Source: Mycobacterium sp. 3519A
GTDB taxonomy: Bacteria > Actinomycetota > Actinomycetes > Mycobacteriales > Mycobacteriaceae
NCBI RefSeq assembly: GCF_900240945.1
Contig: NZ_OESG01000012.1
Span: 744,001-808,000, forward strand
DNA length: 64,000 nt
Direction: 5' to 3'
Each line of letters begins with the position of its first letter. The stretch's first letter is position 1. Below the pieces are notes generated by a model. That model searched no databases and was not told where the DNA came from. It was given only the letters and a program-made list of their open reading frames with translations. Position numbers and translations under genes: made by a program. Positions 53,755 through 62,173 of the stretch are shown here, piece after piece.

Positions 53755-55320
53755 CTATGACACGAGGTTGTGCTCGTACGCGTAGGCAGTCGCCGCCGAC
53801 CGTGAAGACAGCCCGAGTTTGGTGAAGATGTGGTTGAGGTGACTGGCGACGGTCTTCTCACTGATGTAGAGCTCGGCGGCGATCACACGATTGGTCTTGC
53901 CGCGGGCGACGAGTGTCAACACCTCCGCCTCGCGGGTGGTGAGACCTGATGCCAGTTGCCGTTGTGGGACAGCGTCCCCTCCGAGCGCCTCAAGCGTCGA
54001 CCGCGCTGCGCGCCGTTCCATCGCGGCGGTGTCGAGGTCTGCCAGCGCCTCGCAGGCGTCGGCGATCAGCAGGCGGGTGCGCGCCTCCTCATGGGGGATG
54101 CGCAAATCGATCCAATCACTGGCGGCGCGGCGCAGCGTAGCCACCGCAGCGGTCACATCTGATGTCGCGAGAAGAACGGCACCCGTCGCCAGTGCAGCCT
54201 GTGCCCGCAGTAGCGACGAACCGAATTCGGTTGCGAGCAAGGTCAATTCGTCGGCCGCCGCCCTCGCCCCTTCGACGTCCTCGACGGCGATCAGGATCTC
54301 AGCGGCCGCACACAGGATGCGGGCGCGGTCGATGGGTTGGTCCGCCTCGGCAAGCCGTCGTCGCAGTTGCGCGGCGGCGACGTCGCCGCGGCCCTGCGCG
54401 AGCCGCAGCAACGCCATGCCTGGCTGTGGTTGGCAACCGAGCGCGTTGGCGCGCTCATATGCCTGCTCGGCCATCGCGAATTCGCCACGCAGCCGGTGCA
54501 ATTCGCCCTCGACGTAGTGGGCACCCCCGAGGGTCAGGGGGTTGATCGGCTCGGCGAGCCGGGCACACGCCTCCTGCGCGACGGTCACGGCGTCGGACCA
54601 GTCCCCGTGCAGCATCAGCAACTCAGCGCGATGCAGCAGGCAGTGTCCCCGGTAAAGGACAAGACCGCGCTGAGCCGCACACCACCGCATGAACGAGTCC
54701 GTCCACTGTTCGCAACGGCGAAGGTCGAACAGCTCATAAGAGGCGTCGATCACTGTGCAGTACGCGTCTCCGACGGCCATCGGCGGGATTTCGCAGGCCT
54801 CGACCGACACCATGGCCTCGTCGAGAAGCGCCAGGCCTTCGGCGATCTCACCGAGGTAGATCAAACACCTGCCCTGGCCCATGCGCGCGAGTGTGAGCAG
54901 TTCGCGGTCGCGGAATCGCTCACCGGTCTTGGCGGCCCGCCCGAACGCGGCGTTGGCCGCTGCGATGTCGCCATCAGAGAAGATCCTGCACATACCCGCG
55001 GCGTGCTCGAGGAAACCGCGCTCCACGCAGTCGAGATTCTCCTCGTCCAGCAGACGCTGTGATCGGTCGACCCACCCACAGCTGCGGGCGATATCACCTT
55101 TGAAGGCGAGGGCTTGGGCCAGCCGCACGCCAAGGCGGACCGCGCGGGCCATGTCGGTCGTCTCGAGGCAGCGGTGATGTCCCCGGCCCCACAGCTCGAA
55201 GCTCTCGTCGTCGCGCCCGGTCATATATGCGGCGGTCGCCAGTCGGTCGAGATCGCCGACGTCGAGCCCCTGCTCGGCATCAAGCGTGGCAAGTTGCCGG
55301 TATTCGTCGTCCCATGCCAT
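53755..55320 (-). CDS. LuxR-family regulator with TPR-like repeat region
   Basis: A 521-residue regulator. Residues 1-430 are alpha-helical repeats resembling tetratricopeptides (for example RLATAAYMTGRDDESFELWGRG, FLEHAAGMCRIFSDGDIAAANAAFGRAAKTGERFRDRELLTLARMGQGRC). The C-terminal GerE/LuxR helix-turn-helix is clear at about 455-510 (LASGLTTREAEVLTLVARGKTNRVIAAELYISEKTVASHLNHIFTKLGLSSRSAATAYAYEH). No ATPase or receiver domain is present. The ATG MAWDDEYRQLATL was chosen; the frame upstream encodes low-complexity sequence opposite another gene. It follows the NTF2-like gene on the same strand by 64 bases. Confidence 0.87.
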   Translation of the reverse strand: MAWDDEYRQLATLDAEQGLDVGDLDRLATAAYMTGRDDESFELWGRGHHRCLETTDMARAVRLGVRLAQALAFKGDIARSCGWVDRSQRLLDEENLDCVERGFLEHAAGMCRIFSDGDIAAANAAFGRAAKTGERFRDRELLTLARMGQGRCLIYLGEIAEGLALLDEAMVSVEACEIPPMAVGDAYCTVIDASYELFDLRRCEQWTDSFMRWCAAQRGLVLYRGHCLLHRAELLMLHGDWSDAVTVAQEACARLAEPINPLTLGGAHYVEGELHRLRGEFAMAEQAYERANALGCQPQPGMALLRLAQGRGDVAAAQLRRRLAEADQPIDRARILCAAAEILIAVEDVEGARAAADELTLLATEFGSSLLRAQAALATGAVLLATSDVTAAVATLRRAASDWIDLRIPHEEARTRLLIADACEALADLDTAAMERRAARSTLEALGGDAVPQRQLASGLTTREAEVLTLVARGKTNRVIAAELYISEKTVASHLNHIFTKLGLSSRSAATAYAYEHNLVS

Positions 55321-55384
55321 GCCGCGGCTCTGGCCAGGCCCACCCACCCCTCCAGTGTGGTGGACGCACCAGCCGCCGGGAGCG

Positions 55385-55780
55385 TTAACCGAAGAACGTG
55401 GCGGCAGCGTCAGGGTCGGCGCCAAGGAACATCCACATCTCGGCGATCCGGCCGCCAACGAATCGGTAGACGAACGCATTGTCCGACTCGAGTGTCTTGC
55501 CGCGGCGTCCGAGCACAGCATGCTCCCACTCGGCTGCCCAGCCGTCGAGGCCGACGCAGAACTGTTGCTCGAGCTTGACATCCCCGCCGGTCGCGTCGAA
55601 GACCGGGCGGATCGCGCCGAGGATGCCCGCCACGCCGAGGTGGTCGCCAGCGGTGGTGAACGGTCCGCGAAGGTGGTACACGAAGTCGTCGGTGAACAAC
55701 GACGCGAGCGTCTCGCGGTCGTCAGCCACGATGGCCTCCGTCATCCGATTCACTGTTGTCACGTTCGGGTGCTCGCTCAT
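55385..55780 (-). CDS. SnoaL-like / nuclear transport factor 2-like protein
   Basis: A 131-residue cone-shaped alpha+beta protein of the NTF2/SnoaL superfamily. Visible are the N-terminal helix (TVNRMTEAIVADDRETLASLFTDDFVYHLRGPF), the middle strand pattern GDVKLEQQFCVGLDGWAAEWEHAVLGRRG and the final FVGGRIAEMWMFLGADP. Members are polyketide cyclases, limonene-epoxide hydrolase-like enzymes or binding proteins; no activity can be assigned. It sits upstream of the LuxR-type regulator on the same strand and may share its control. A second NTF2-like gene lies divergently at 55949. Confidence 0.85.
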   Translation of the reverse strand: MSEHPNVTTVNRMTEAIVADDRETLASLFTDDFVYHLRGPFTTAGDHLGVAGILGAIRPVFDATGGDVKLEQQFCVGLDGWAAEWEHAVLGRRGKTLESDNAFVYRFVGGRIAEMWMFLGADPDAAATFFG

Positions 55781-55948
55781 CGGTTCCTCCCTCTGCTCAA
55801 GCGGTTTCGATCCGTACGGTACGAGCCCTGCCTGACGCGCGCATCGGCAATTCTGTGGATTTGGCAGCGCGCATCAAATCGGGTGTTCGGTCGATGTTCC
55901 GCTGCGGCACCTCTGCCTAGCGTCAGACTGAGGCGAAAGGGAATCGAC

Positions 55949-56380
55949 ATGACGAGCATCCACATCCCAACCGTGACGGACATCAGCGCAGCCGAGCGTC
56001 TCAGTGCGGCGCTCGCCGAGATGTTCCGTACCGCCGAGGTGGGAGACCTCCTGACCGACGACGTATTTCTTGATGGGAACCCGCCGCTGTGGCGGTTCCA
56101 GCTGCAGGGCATCGAGGCCTTCGCCGAGTGGTACGAGAGCTACGCACCCAACGGCATGGACGACGTCACCGTTGTGCGCACCGTGCCCACCGCGACGGGA
56201 TTCGTCACCGAGCTCACGGAGCGAGTTCACGACGGCGAGGAGGAGATCACCGGCCGCAAGATGATCCTCTGCACGGTCCGCGACGGCCGGATCGCCGAGT
56301 TGACCGTCTACTGCAGCGGCGACTGGGACGAGGAACTGCGGGCCCGCCACGCCGCCGAAGCGCCGATGCTGCGCCCCTGA
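55949..56380 (+). CDS. NTF2-like protein
   Basis: A 143-residue NTF2-superfamily protein: helix IRAAERLSAALAEM-type start (SAAERLSAALAEMFRTAEVGDLLTDDVFLDGNPPLWRFQLQGIEAFAEWYESY), then strands DVTVVRTVPTATGFVTELTERVHDGEEEITGRKMILCTVRDGRIAELTVYCSGDWD. Function unknown. ATG start with AGGCGAAAGG upstream. Its last nine codons and stop (AEAPMLRP) are part of the 294-base tandem duplication, so the same 3' sequence recurs at 56648-56674 without a gene body. Confidence 0.82.
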   Translation: MTSIHIPTVTDISAAERLSAALAEMFRTAEVGDLLTDDVFLDGNPPLWRFQLQGIEAFAEWYESYAPNGMDDVTVVRTVPTATGFVTELTERVHDGEEEITGRKMILCTVRDGRIAELTVYCSGDWDEELRARHAAEAPMLRP

Positions 56381-56647
56381 CCCGTCACTTGCGGGCGACG
56401 TAGTAGAAGTTGATCGGATCCGTCTCGATCTCGTTGACCGCGACATCGCCGAATCCGGCGTCGGCCAACATCGACGTGGCCAGTTGACGCCCCCAACAGG
56501 TGCCCAACCCGGCCCCGTCGAGACCCAGCGACACGCTCATGCAGTGCATGGTCGACACGGTGTACATGTAGGTCCTCAGCGGCACCCCGATGTTCTCCTC
56601 GAGCCGACTCGAGGCCTTGATGTCGACCATCAGCAGCACCCCGCCCG
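56354..56647. repeat. tandem duplication, unit 1 of 2 (294 bp)
   Basis: First copy of a 294-base unit repeated directly at 56648. The unit spans the convergent junction between the NTF2-like gene and the methyltransferase gene: it begins in the last codons of the former and ends inside the 3' third of the latter. The two copies differ at one seen position (A at 56445, G at 56739). The unit length is 98 codons. The break points share GCCG, so microhomology probably guided the event. Confidence 0.93.
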
Positions 56648-56650
56648 GCC
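56385..56650 (-). pseudogene. duplicated 3' fragment of the methyltransferase gene
   Basis: The first duplication unit carries the last 80-odd codons of the Rv2258c-type methyltransferase with its stop codon, from [19 protein letters not shown] to NFYYVARK. It has no start of its own in the family and no N-terminal or S-adenosylmethionine part, so it is a gene fragment. It is identical to the 3' end of the intact gene except for a synonymous Asp codon change. It should not be counted as a gene. Confidence 0.85.
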
Positions 56651-56941
56651 GAAGCGCCGATGCTGCGCCCCTGACCCGTCACTTGCGGGCGACGTAGTAG
56701 AAGTTGATCGGATCCGTCTCGATCTCGTTGACCGCGACGTCGCCGAATCCGGCGTCGGCCAACATCGACGTGGCCAGTTGACGCCCCCAACAGGTGCCCA
56801 ACCCGGCCCCGTCGAGACCCAGCGACACGCTCATGCAGTGCATGGTCGACACGGTGTACATGTAGGTCCTCAGCGGCACCCCGATGTTCTCCTCGAGCCG
56901 ACTCGAGGCCTTGATGTCGACCATCAGCAGCACCCCGCCCG
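56648..56941. repeat. tandem duplication, unit 2 of 2 (294 bp)
   Basis: Second copy of the 294-base unit, ending where the intact methyltransferase gene continues leftward. Its first 27 bases (56648-56674) are a copy of the 3' end of the NTF2-like gene and are non-functional here. The remainder is the real 3' end of the methyltransferase gene. The near-identity of the two copies means the duplication is very recent. Confidence 0.93.
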
Positions 56942-57746
56942 GCCGCAGCGCCCGGTAGATGTTGGCCAACACCTTCGCGGGCTGCGCCTGATCGTGGATC
57001 GCGTCGAAAACCGTTATGGCGTCGTAGGCTTCGGCCACATCGAGGTTGGCGACGTCGGCTTGCATGAACGTCGCGTTGGACAGCCCGCGGGCCCTTGCCT
57101 CGGCGGCCCCGACGGACAACCCTTCCTCGGAGAAGTCGATGCCGGTGAACCGGCTGGCCGGAAACGCCGCGGCCATCACGTTGATGGCATGGCCACTGCC
57201 GCAACCGATATCGGCGACATCGGCACCTTCCCGTAGCCGTTCGGGCAACCCCGAGGCCATCGGCAGGATGGCATCCACGAGCGCGGCGTCGAACACCTCC
57301 CCGCTCTGCTCGGCCATCACCTTGTGGAACCGCGGATACTCGCTGTAGGACAGGCCGCCGCCGCGCTGGAAGCGGTCGATGACCTTCTGTTCCACCTCGC
57401 CGAGCATCGAGACGAACTGGGCGACGCGGGACAGGTTGTCCGGTCCTGCTGCGCGCGTCAACACGGCCGCACGGTGACGCGGCAGCGAATACGTCTGCGC
57501 CGCAGGGTCGTAGTCGACCACGTGGCAGGTGGCCACCCCGCCCAGCCACTCCCGGACATAGCGTTCGTTGAGGCCGGCGGCGTCGGCGATCTGCGCGCTG
57601 GTGGCGGGCGGCAGTTCGGCGAGTGTGTCGAACAGTTTGGTCTGGTGACCGATCGACAGCAGGATCGCCAGACTGGCGCTGTCGATCGCGCCGACCATGC
57701 GCTCGGCGAATTCTTCGGTGGTCTCTGCGTGTGTTTGTGTGCTCAT
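56679..57746 (-). CDS. winged-helix/SAM methyltransferase fusion, Rv2258c ortholog
   Basis: A 355-residue protein combining an N-terminal winged-helix-like region (about 20-90, [41 protein letters not shown]) with a class I methyltransferase. Motif I is [31 protein letters not shown], and a later motif is [19 protein letters not shown]. tuberculosis Rv2258c has the same layout, and the N-terminal part is a dimerisation domain rather than a proven DNA-binding one. The methyl acceptor is unknown. The start [13 protein letters not shown] is favoured by an AGGA six bases upstream over MTAATVN. The 3' end lies in the duplicated unit but is intact. Confidence 0.9.
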   Translation of the reverse strand: MSTQTHAETTEEFAERMVGAIDSASLAILLSIGHQTKLFDTLAELPPATSAQIADAAGLNERYVREWLGGVATCHVVDYDPAAQTYSLPRHRAAVLTRAAGPDNLSRVAQFVSMLGEVEQKVIDRFQRGGGLSYSEYPRFHKVMAEQSGEVFDAALVDAILPMASGLPERLREGADVADIGCGSGHAINVMAAAFPASRFTGIDFSEEGLSVGAAEARARGLSNATFMQADVANLDVAEAYDAITVFDAIHDQAQPAKVLANIYRALRPGGVLLMVDIKASSRLEENIGVPLRTYMYTVSTMHCMSVSLGLDGAGLGTCWGRQLATSMLADAGFGDVAVNEIETDPINFYYVARK

Positions 57747-57772
57747 TTCAATCCTGTTAACGGTTGCGGCGG

Positions 57773-58540
57773 TCAAATGAGTTCAATGGAGCGTTTCGCC
57801 AGGCCCATCCAATAGCCGTCGATGACTTGTTTCGGCGTCTGCCCGGGGTCGCTCGACGCGCCGAGCGCAACGAACAACGGCGAGAAGTGTTCGATGGTCG
57901 GATGGGCGTACGGCATACCGGGCGCCCGGTGCCGGAAATCGATGAGCGCGTCGAGGTCGCCCGCGGCGAAGCGCTCGCGGGCCCATGCGTCGAACTCGGT
58001 CGACCAGCCAGGCGGGACCGCGCCGGGTGACGGGTCGTCAAGGAAGGGCAGGCCGTGGGTGGTGAACCCGGAGCCCATGATCAGCACCCCTTCGTCGCGC
58101 AGCGGTCGCAGGCGTTCACCCAGGTGCAGTAGACGTTGGGGGTCGAGGGTCGGCATCGAGACCTGCAGCACCGGGATCGTGGCGTCGGGATACATGACGG
58201 TCAGCGGCACGTAGGCGCCGTGGTCGAGCCTGCGATCGCTGTCGTGGGCGACGGGCTCGTCGTCGGGCATCAGGGCCTCGACGCGCGCGGCGAGGTCGGG
58301 CGCACCGGGCGCGTCATAGGTGACGTCGTAGTAGTGCTGCGGGAAACCCCAGAAGTCGTACGTCAACGGGGTCTCGGTGGTGGTCGACCCGATGGTCAGC
58401 GGCGCGGCTTCCCAGTGCGCCGAGACAGCGAGGATCGCCGACGGCGTCGGCAACTCCGCCGCCCATTGCTTGAGCTGGGCGACCCACAACTCGTCGTCGA
58501 CGAGCGGGGGCGCGCCGTGGGACAGATACACAGACGTCAC
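57773..58540 (-). CDS. LigB-family (DODA-type) extradiol dioxygenase
   Basis: A 255-residue class III ring-opening dioxygenase fold. Metal ligands can be seen as His8 in [12 protein letters not shown] and His in [16 protein letters not shown], and the C-terminal [18 protein letters not shown] carries two more conserved histidines, one of them in the active site. Such proteins open catechol-like rings or oxidise DOPA analogues with zinc or iron. The substrate is unknown. It precedes the methyltransferase gene on the same strand with about 26 bases between, so the two may form an operon. The start ATG is 37 bases from mscR on the other strand. Confidence 0.88.
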   Translation of the reverse strand: MTSVYLSHGAPPLVDDELWVAQLKQWAAELPTPSAILAVSAHWEAAPLTIGSTTTETPLTYDFWGFPQHYYDVTYDAPGAPDLAARVEALMPDDEPVAHDSDRRLDHGAYVPLTVMYPDATIPVLQVSMPTLDPQRLLHLGERLRPLRDEGVLIMGSGFTTHGLPFLDDPSPGAVPPGWSTEFDAWARERFAAGDLDALIDFRHRAPGMPYAHPTIEHFSPLFVALGASSDPGQTPKQVIDGYWMGLAKRSIELI

Positions 58541-58577
58541 GCAGTCAGCTTCGCACTCTTGGCATTAGGTTGTATGC

Positions 58578-59666
58578 ATGACTCAGACGGTGCGCGGCGT
58601 GATCTCACGTAAGAAGGGCGATCCGGTCGAGTTGGTGGATGTGGTCATCCCCGACCCGGGTCCAGGTGATGTGGTGGTCGACATTCTCGCCTGCGGGGTG
58701 TGCCATACCGACCTGACGTATCGCGAGGGCGGCATCAACGACGAGTTCCCATTCCTGCTCGGACACGAGGCGGCCGGGACCGTCGAGGCGGTCGGCGAAG
58801 GCGTGACCCATGTCGAGCCAGGCGATTTCGTGATCCTGAACTGGCGCGCGGTGTGCGGCGAATGCCGGGCCTGCAAACGGGGCAGGCCGTGGTACTGCTT
58901 CAACACCTTCAACGCCAGCAAACCGATGACGCTGACCGACGGCACCGAACTCACCCCGGCGTTGGGCATCGGCGCGTTCGCCGACAAGACGCTGGTGCAC
59001 GAGTTGCAGTGCACCAAGGTCGACCCCGAAGCCGATCCGGCGGTTGCCGGCCTGCTCGGCTGCGGGGTGATGGCCGGTCTCGGCGCGGCGGTCAACACCG
59101 GTGCGGTCGGGCGTGACGATACCGTCGCGGTGATCGGTTGCGGCGGTGTGGGTGACGCGGCGATCGCCGGTGCGGCGCTGGTCGGCGCCAAGCGGATCAT
59201 CGCGGTGGACACCGATAACAAGAAGTTGGACTGGGCGCGGGGCTTCGGCGCGACACACACCGTCAATGCGCGCGAACTCGATCCGGTCGCCACCATCCAG
59301 GACCTGACCGACGGTAACGGCGCCGACGTGGTGATCGACGCGGTGGGCCGTCCGGAGACGTGGAAGCAGGCGTTCTACGCCCGCGACCTGGCGGGAACCG
59401 TTGTGCTGGTGGGTGTTCCGACGCCGGACATGACGTTGGAGATGCCGTTGATCGACTTCTTCTCACGCGGCGGATCGTTGAAGTCGGCGTGGTACGGCGA
59501 CTGCCTGCCCGAACGCGACTTCCCCACCCTGATCTCGCTGTACCTGCAGGGCAGACTGCCGCTGGAGAAGTTCGTCTCCGAGCGCATCGGCATCGACGGC
59601 GTCGAGGACGCGTTCCACAAGATGCACGCAGGCGAGGTGCTGCGCAGCGTGGTGGTGATGAAGTGA
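58578..59666 (+). CDS. mscR: S-nitrosomycothiol reductase / mycothiol-dependent formaldehyde dehydrogenase (Rv2259)
   Basis: A 362-residue class III-type zinc alcohol dehydrogenase that reduces S-nitrosomycothiol and oxidises S-hydroxymethyl-mycothiol. The catalytic zinc site is Cys42 in [11 protein letters not shown] and His63/Glu64 in LLGHEAAG. The structural zinc is held by Cys92, Cys95, Cys98 and Cys106 in [16 protein letters not shown]. The Rossmann loop is [27 protein letters not shown]. The stop overlaps the next GTG (GTGA at 59663-59666), so it is coupled to a metallo-hydrolase that probably hydrolyses an intermediate. Confidence 0.94.
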   Translation: MTQTVRGVISRKKGDPVELVDVVIPDPGPGDVVVDILACGVCHTDLTYREGGINDEFPFLLGHEAAGTVEAVGEGVTHVEPGDFVILNWRAVCGECRACKRGRPWYCFNTFNASKPMTLTDGTELTPALGIGAFADKTLVHELQCTKVDPEADPAVAGLLGCGVMAGLGAAVNTGAVGRDDTVAVIGCGGVGDAAIAGAALVGAKRIIAVDTDNKKLDWARGFGATHTVNARELDPVATIQDLTDGNGADVVIDAVGRPETWKQAFYARDLAGTVVLVGVPTPDMTLEMPLIDFFSRGGSLKSAWYGDCLPERDFPTLISLYLQGRLPLEKFVSERIGIDGVEDAFHKMHAGEVLRSVVVMK

Positions 59667-60292
59667 ACGGCGGACCCATCGGACGTGTGGTCACCCACGG
59701 CACATTCGAACTCGACGGCGGCAGTTGGGAAGTCGACAACAACATCTGGCTCGTCGGCGACGACGACGAGGTGGTGGTGTTCGACGCAGCCCATGACGCG
59801 GGCCCGATCGTGGCGGCCGTCGGCGGCAGGAATGTGGTCGCCGTGGTGTGCACCCACGGTCACAACGACCACGTCACGGTCGCACCCCAACTCGGCGAGG
59901 CGCTCGACGCCCCGGTGCTGCTGCATCCCGCCGACGATGTGCTGTGGCGAATGACCCACCCCGACAAGAACTTCCGCACCGTCGACGACGGCGAGACGTT
60001 GCGCGTCGCCGGTCACGAACTGCGCGCCATCCACACCCCCGGGCACTCGCCGGGTTCGGTCTGCTGGCATGCGCCCGAACTGAATGCGGTGTTTTCCGGC
60101 GACACTCTGTTCCAGGGCGGCCCTGGTGCGACGGGCCGGTCGTACTCCGACTTTCCGACGATTCTGTCGTCGATCTCGGAGAAGCTCGGCAAGCTACCCG
60201 GCGACACCGTCGTCTACACCGGCCACGGCGACTCGACCACCATCGGCGACGAAATCGTGCACTACGACGAATGGGTGGCCCGCGGCCACTAA
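59663..60292 (+). CDS. metallo-beta-lactamase-fold hydrolase, Rv2260 ortholog
   Basis: A 209-residue MBL-fold enzyme. The zinc motif HxHxDH is [12 protein letters not shown], with further ligands in [12 protein letters not shown] (His), GDTLFQGG (Asp) and YTGHGDSTT (His). It resembles glyoxalase II, so it likely hydrolyses a thioester of mycothiol such as S-formylmycothiol made by MscR. The GTG start overlaps mscR by four bases. The 3' end overlaps the convergent DUF732 gene by four bases. Confidence 0.92.
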   Translation: MNGGPIGRVVTHGTFELDGGSWEVDNNIWLVGDDDEVVVFDAAHDAGPIVAAVGGRNVVAVVCTHGHNDHVTVAPQLGEALDAPVLLHPADDVLWRMTHPDKNFRTVDDGETLRVAGHELRAIHTPGHSPGSVCWHAPELNAVFSGDTLFQGGPGATGRSYSDFPTILSSISEKLGKLPGDTVVYTGHGDSTTIGDEIVHYDEWVARGH

Positions 60293-60582
60293 CAGTCGAG
60301 ATTCATGACGGCTGAGCTGACGATGTCCAGGGCCGCCGTGGTGGACACTCCCAGGTCGTTGGTCACCATGATGACGGCCTGCGGCGACGGGACACCCTGT
60401 CTGGCGACGGCGCACACCCGGTGGCCTTCGGCGAGCAACTGTTCGGCGCTGTAGCTCGGGTAGACGTCGCGCAGTCTCAGGTATTCGTCCTCGTCTGCTG
60501 CGGCGGGCGCGGCGCTTGCGATGGCCAGGCCCGCGAGCACCGCTGCACCTGCTGACGCTGGAATGATTCGACGTTGAACCAT
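60289..60582 (-). CDS. small secreted DUF732-like protein
   Basis: A 97-residue exported protein with a Sec signal (MVQRRIIPASAGAAVLAGLAIASAAPAAADEDEY, cut after AAA near 30). The mature part, about 65 residues, has the DUF732 style: a helix, a Cys in GHRVCAVARQGVPSPQAV and a final Cys in the C-terminal NLDC, which can form a disulfide. Function unknown; several such genes occur in every mycobacterium. The ATG at 60580-60582 was chosen because the longer frame has no signal at its start. Confidence 0.78.
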   Translation of the reverse strand: MVQRRIIPASAGAAVLAGLAIASAAPAAADEDEYLRLRDVYPSYSAEQLLAEGHRVCAVARQGVPSPQAVIMVTNDLGVSTTAALDIVSSAVMNLDC

Positions 60583-60698
60583 GGTCCCCAATGGTACTGC
60601 TGGCAATCTCCCTAGAACAGCAGAATCGGCGCCGATCCTGCATTTAAGAGCCAATCAGCCGCGCTCTGGCGAACTTTTTTTCGTTTAGTGGATAGTCG

Positions 60699-61403
60699 TC
60701 AGGAGTCGAGGATGCGGCGCTTCTCGGCTTCGAACTCGTCCTGTGTCAACGCGCCCGAGTCGCGCAGCGCGGCGAGTTGCCGAAGCTGTTCGAGGCGCAT
60801 TCCCTGATCGCTGGGCGCATAACTCGACTCGTCGAGAGGCACGTCCGGTGTCAACGGGCGTCCCGCCTTCGCCGTGCGGGCCGACCAGATCAGCGATGCG
60901 GCCAACTCGACGATGCCCAGTGCCAGCAGCCCGCCGAACACCCATGTGAGCCAGCCATATGCGGTGCCGTGCCCGAACGCCAGCCGCGGGTTGATGTACC
61001 CGTTGACGTTGCCGTCGGTGACGACGTCGTAGCTGCCCTCCTGCCCGACGTGCAGCAGCCACACCCGGACATGCGTATCGCTGTTGACTGTCGTTGTGCC
61101 GCCGATACTTTCGGCGACCCGCGGCTTCGCGATACCTTGCGGCGGGGTGATCGAGAACTTGAGGTCCGGGATCGGAAATCCGCTCGACGGGCTGCCCGTC
61201 ACCTGAGTGTGAAAGCTGACCGTCACTTCACCGGCAGGCAGCTGCAGACTGGTCGATCCCGGGACGGGCACCTCCCCGTACGCGTCGTAGTCGTCGAGCA
61301 CGAACGCGTTGAGGATCAGCGCTGCGATCAGGCCGACGCCGCCGATGATCAGGGTGAGTATGGCGGAGAAGATCGCGATCCGCGGTCCGGTCCGGTTGGC
61401 CAT
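60699..61403 (-). CDS. membrane protein with C-terminal SHOCT domain
   Basis: A 234-residue protein with one N-terminal transmembrane helix (about 11-35), a beta-rich extracellular region (about 40-140, VPVPGSTSLQLPAGEVTVSFHTQVTG), a second transmembrane helix (about 148-172, WLTWVFGGLLALGIVELAASLIW) and a C-terminal SHOCT-like tail (QLRQLAALRDSGALTQDEFEAEKRRIL). SHOCT motifs oligomerise. Function unknown. The gene follows the TetR gene by 12 bases on the same strand, so they are probably co-transcribed. The AT-rich run TTTTTTTCG at 60671-60680 lies just beyond its 3' end. Confidence 0.8.
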   Translation of the reverse strand: MANRTGPRIAIFSAILTLIIGGVGLIAALILNAFVLDDYDAYGEVPVPGSTSLQLPAGEVTVSFHTQVTGSPSSGFPIPDLKFSITPPQGIAKPRVAESIGGTTTVNSDTHVRVWLLHVGQEGSYDVVTDGNVNGYINPRLAFGHGTAYGWLTWVFGGLLALGIVELAASLIWSARTAKAGRPLTPDVPLDESSYAPSDQGMRLEQLRQLAALRDSGALTQDEFEAEKRRILDS

Positions 61404-61415
61404 CCGCGAAGTCTG

Positions 61416-62093
61416 TCACGGCGCGGTTTGCGCTGCCGCACCGATCAGCCACGTGATCAGCCCGGTGCGCAGACTGGCGTCGAGCCGCTTCACCGGATCG
61501 GGGAAGCCCAGCTCGGCAATCGCGGCGCGGACCGGATCGGTAGGGGTCGAGAACGGATACATCCCCGCCATCAACGTCAGCGCCCCCTCGGCGAAGAACT
61601 CGCTTGACTCCCCGGGCAGCCACGGCAGTTGCGTCGCGACCAGTAGTGCCAGCTGCGCGATTCTCGTCATCGCGCGCGCCTTGAAGTCACGCGCGAAATC
61701 GAAAGAGATGTTGCGTTCCAGCACCCCGGCCATCGAGGACACCAGCTCGCACAGCAAGGTCCGGTCCATCAGCGAATCAGCAACCGCGGTGGCGACGCGA
61801 ATCTCGTTGACATAGTTGGGTTTTCTCGGCCTTGGCTTGCCGAGCCTGGCTTCGAGGTCGGCCAGCCAGTCCGCGAATTCCTCGTCGAGCACCTCGAGGA
61901 AGATCGCCTCGCGGCTGTCGAAATAGCGCAACACGTTGGACTTGGCCAATCCGATCCGGTCGGACAGTTCACGAAGGCTGATGTCGCCGACCGGTTTCTC
62001 GGCCAGCATCTCGCGCGCGGTCGTCATGATCGCCGAACGTCGGGCCGCCATCTGCTCAGGCCTGCGGGCGCGCTGGAAGTTCACACGATCCAA
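61416..62093 (-). CDS. TetR-family regulator
   Basis: A 225-residue repressor with the helix-turn-helix RRSAIMTTAREMLAEKPVGDISLRELSDRIGLAKSNVLRYFDSREAIFLEV (about 17-65) and a helical ligand domain. It is divergent from the SDR gene. The gap holds a perfect 15-base palindrome and a repeat of the same half-site, so it is likely the repressor of that SDR and of itself. It also begins the operon with the SHOCT-domain gene. The ligand is unknown. Confidence 0.9.
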   Translation of the reverse strand: MDRVNFQRARRPEQMAARRSAIMTTAREMLAEKPVGDISLRELSDRIGLAKSNVLRYFDSREAIFLEVLDEEFADWLADLEARLGKPRPRKPNYVNEIRVATAVADSLMDRTLLCELVSSMAGVLERNISFDFARDFKARAMTRIAQLALLVATQLPWLPGESSEFFAEGALTLMAGMYPFSTPTDPVRAAIAELGFPDPVKRLDASLRTGLITWLIGAAAQTAP

Positions 62094-62095
62094 GA

Positions 62096-62135
62096 TATCA
62101 GACCACCGGGCTCTTGTTATCAGACCAGTGGTCTG
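62096..62135. promoter_or_regulatory. TetR-type operator: repeated TATCAGACCA half-site and palindrome
   Basis: TATCAGACCA occurs at 62096-62105 and again at 62118-62127, 22 bases apart (about two helical turns). The second copy is part of a perfect palindrome, CAGACCA-G-TGGTCTG, at 62121-62135. Both lie in the 80-base gap between the divergent TetR and SDR genes. This is the expected form of a TetR operator. Confidence 0.72.
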
Positions 62136-62173
62136 TTATCTTTCGGTGATCCGATCACGCAAAAGAGACCCCC

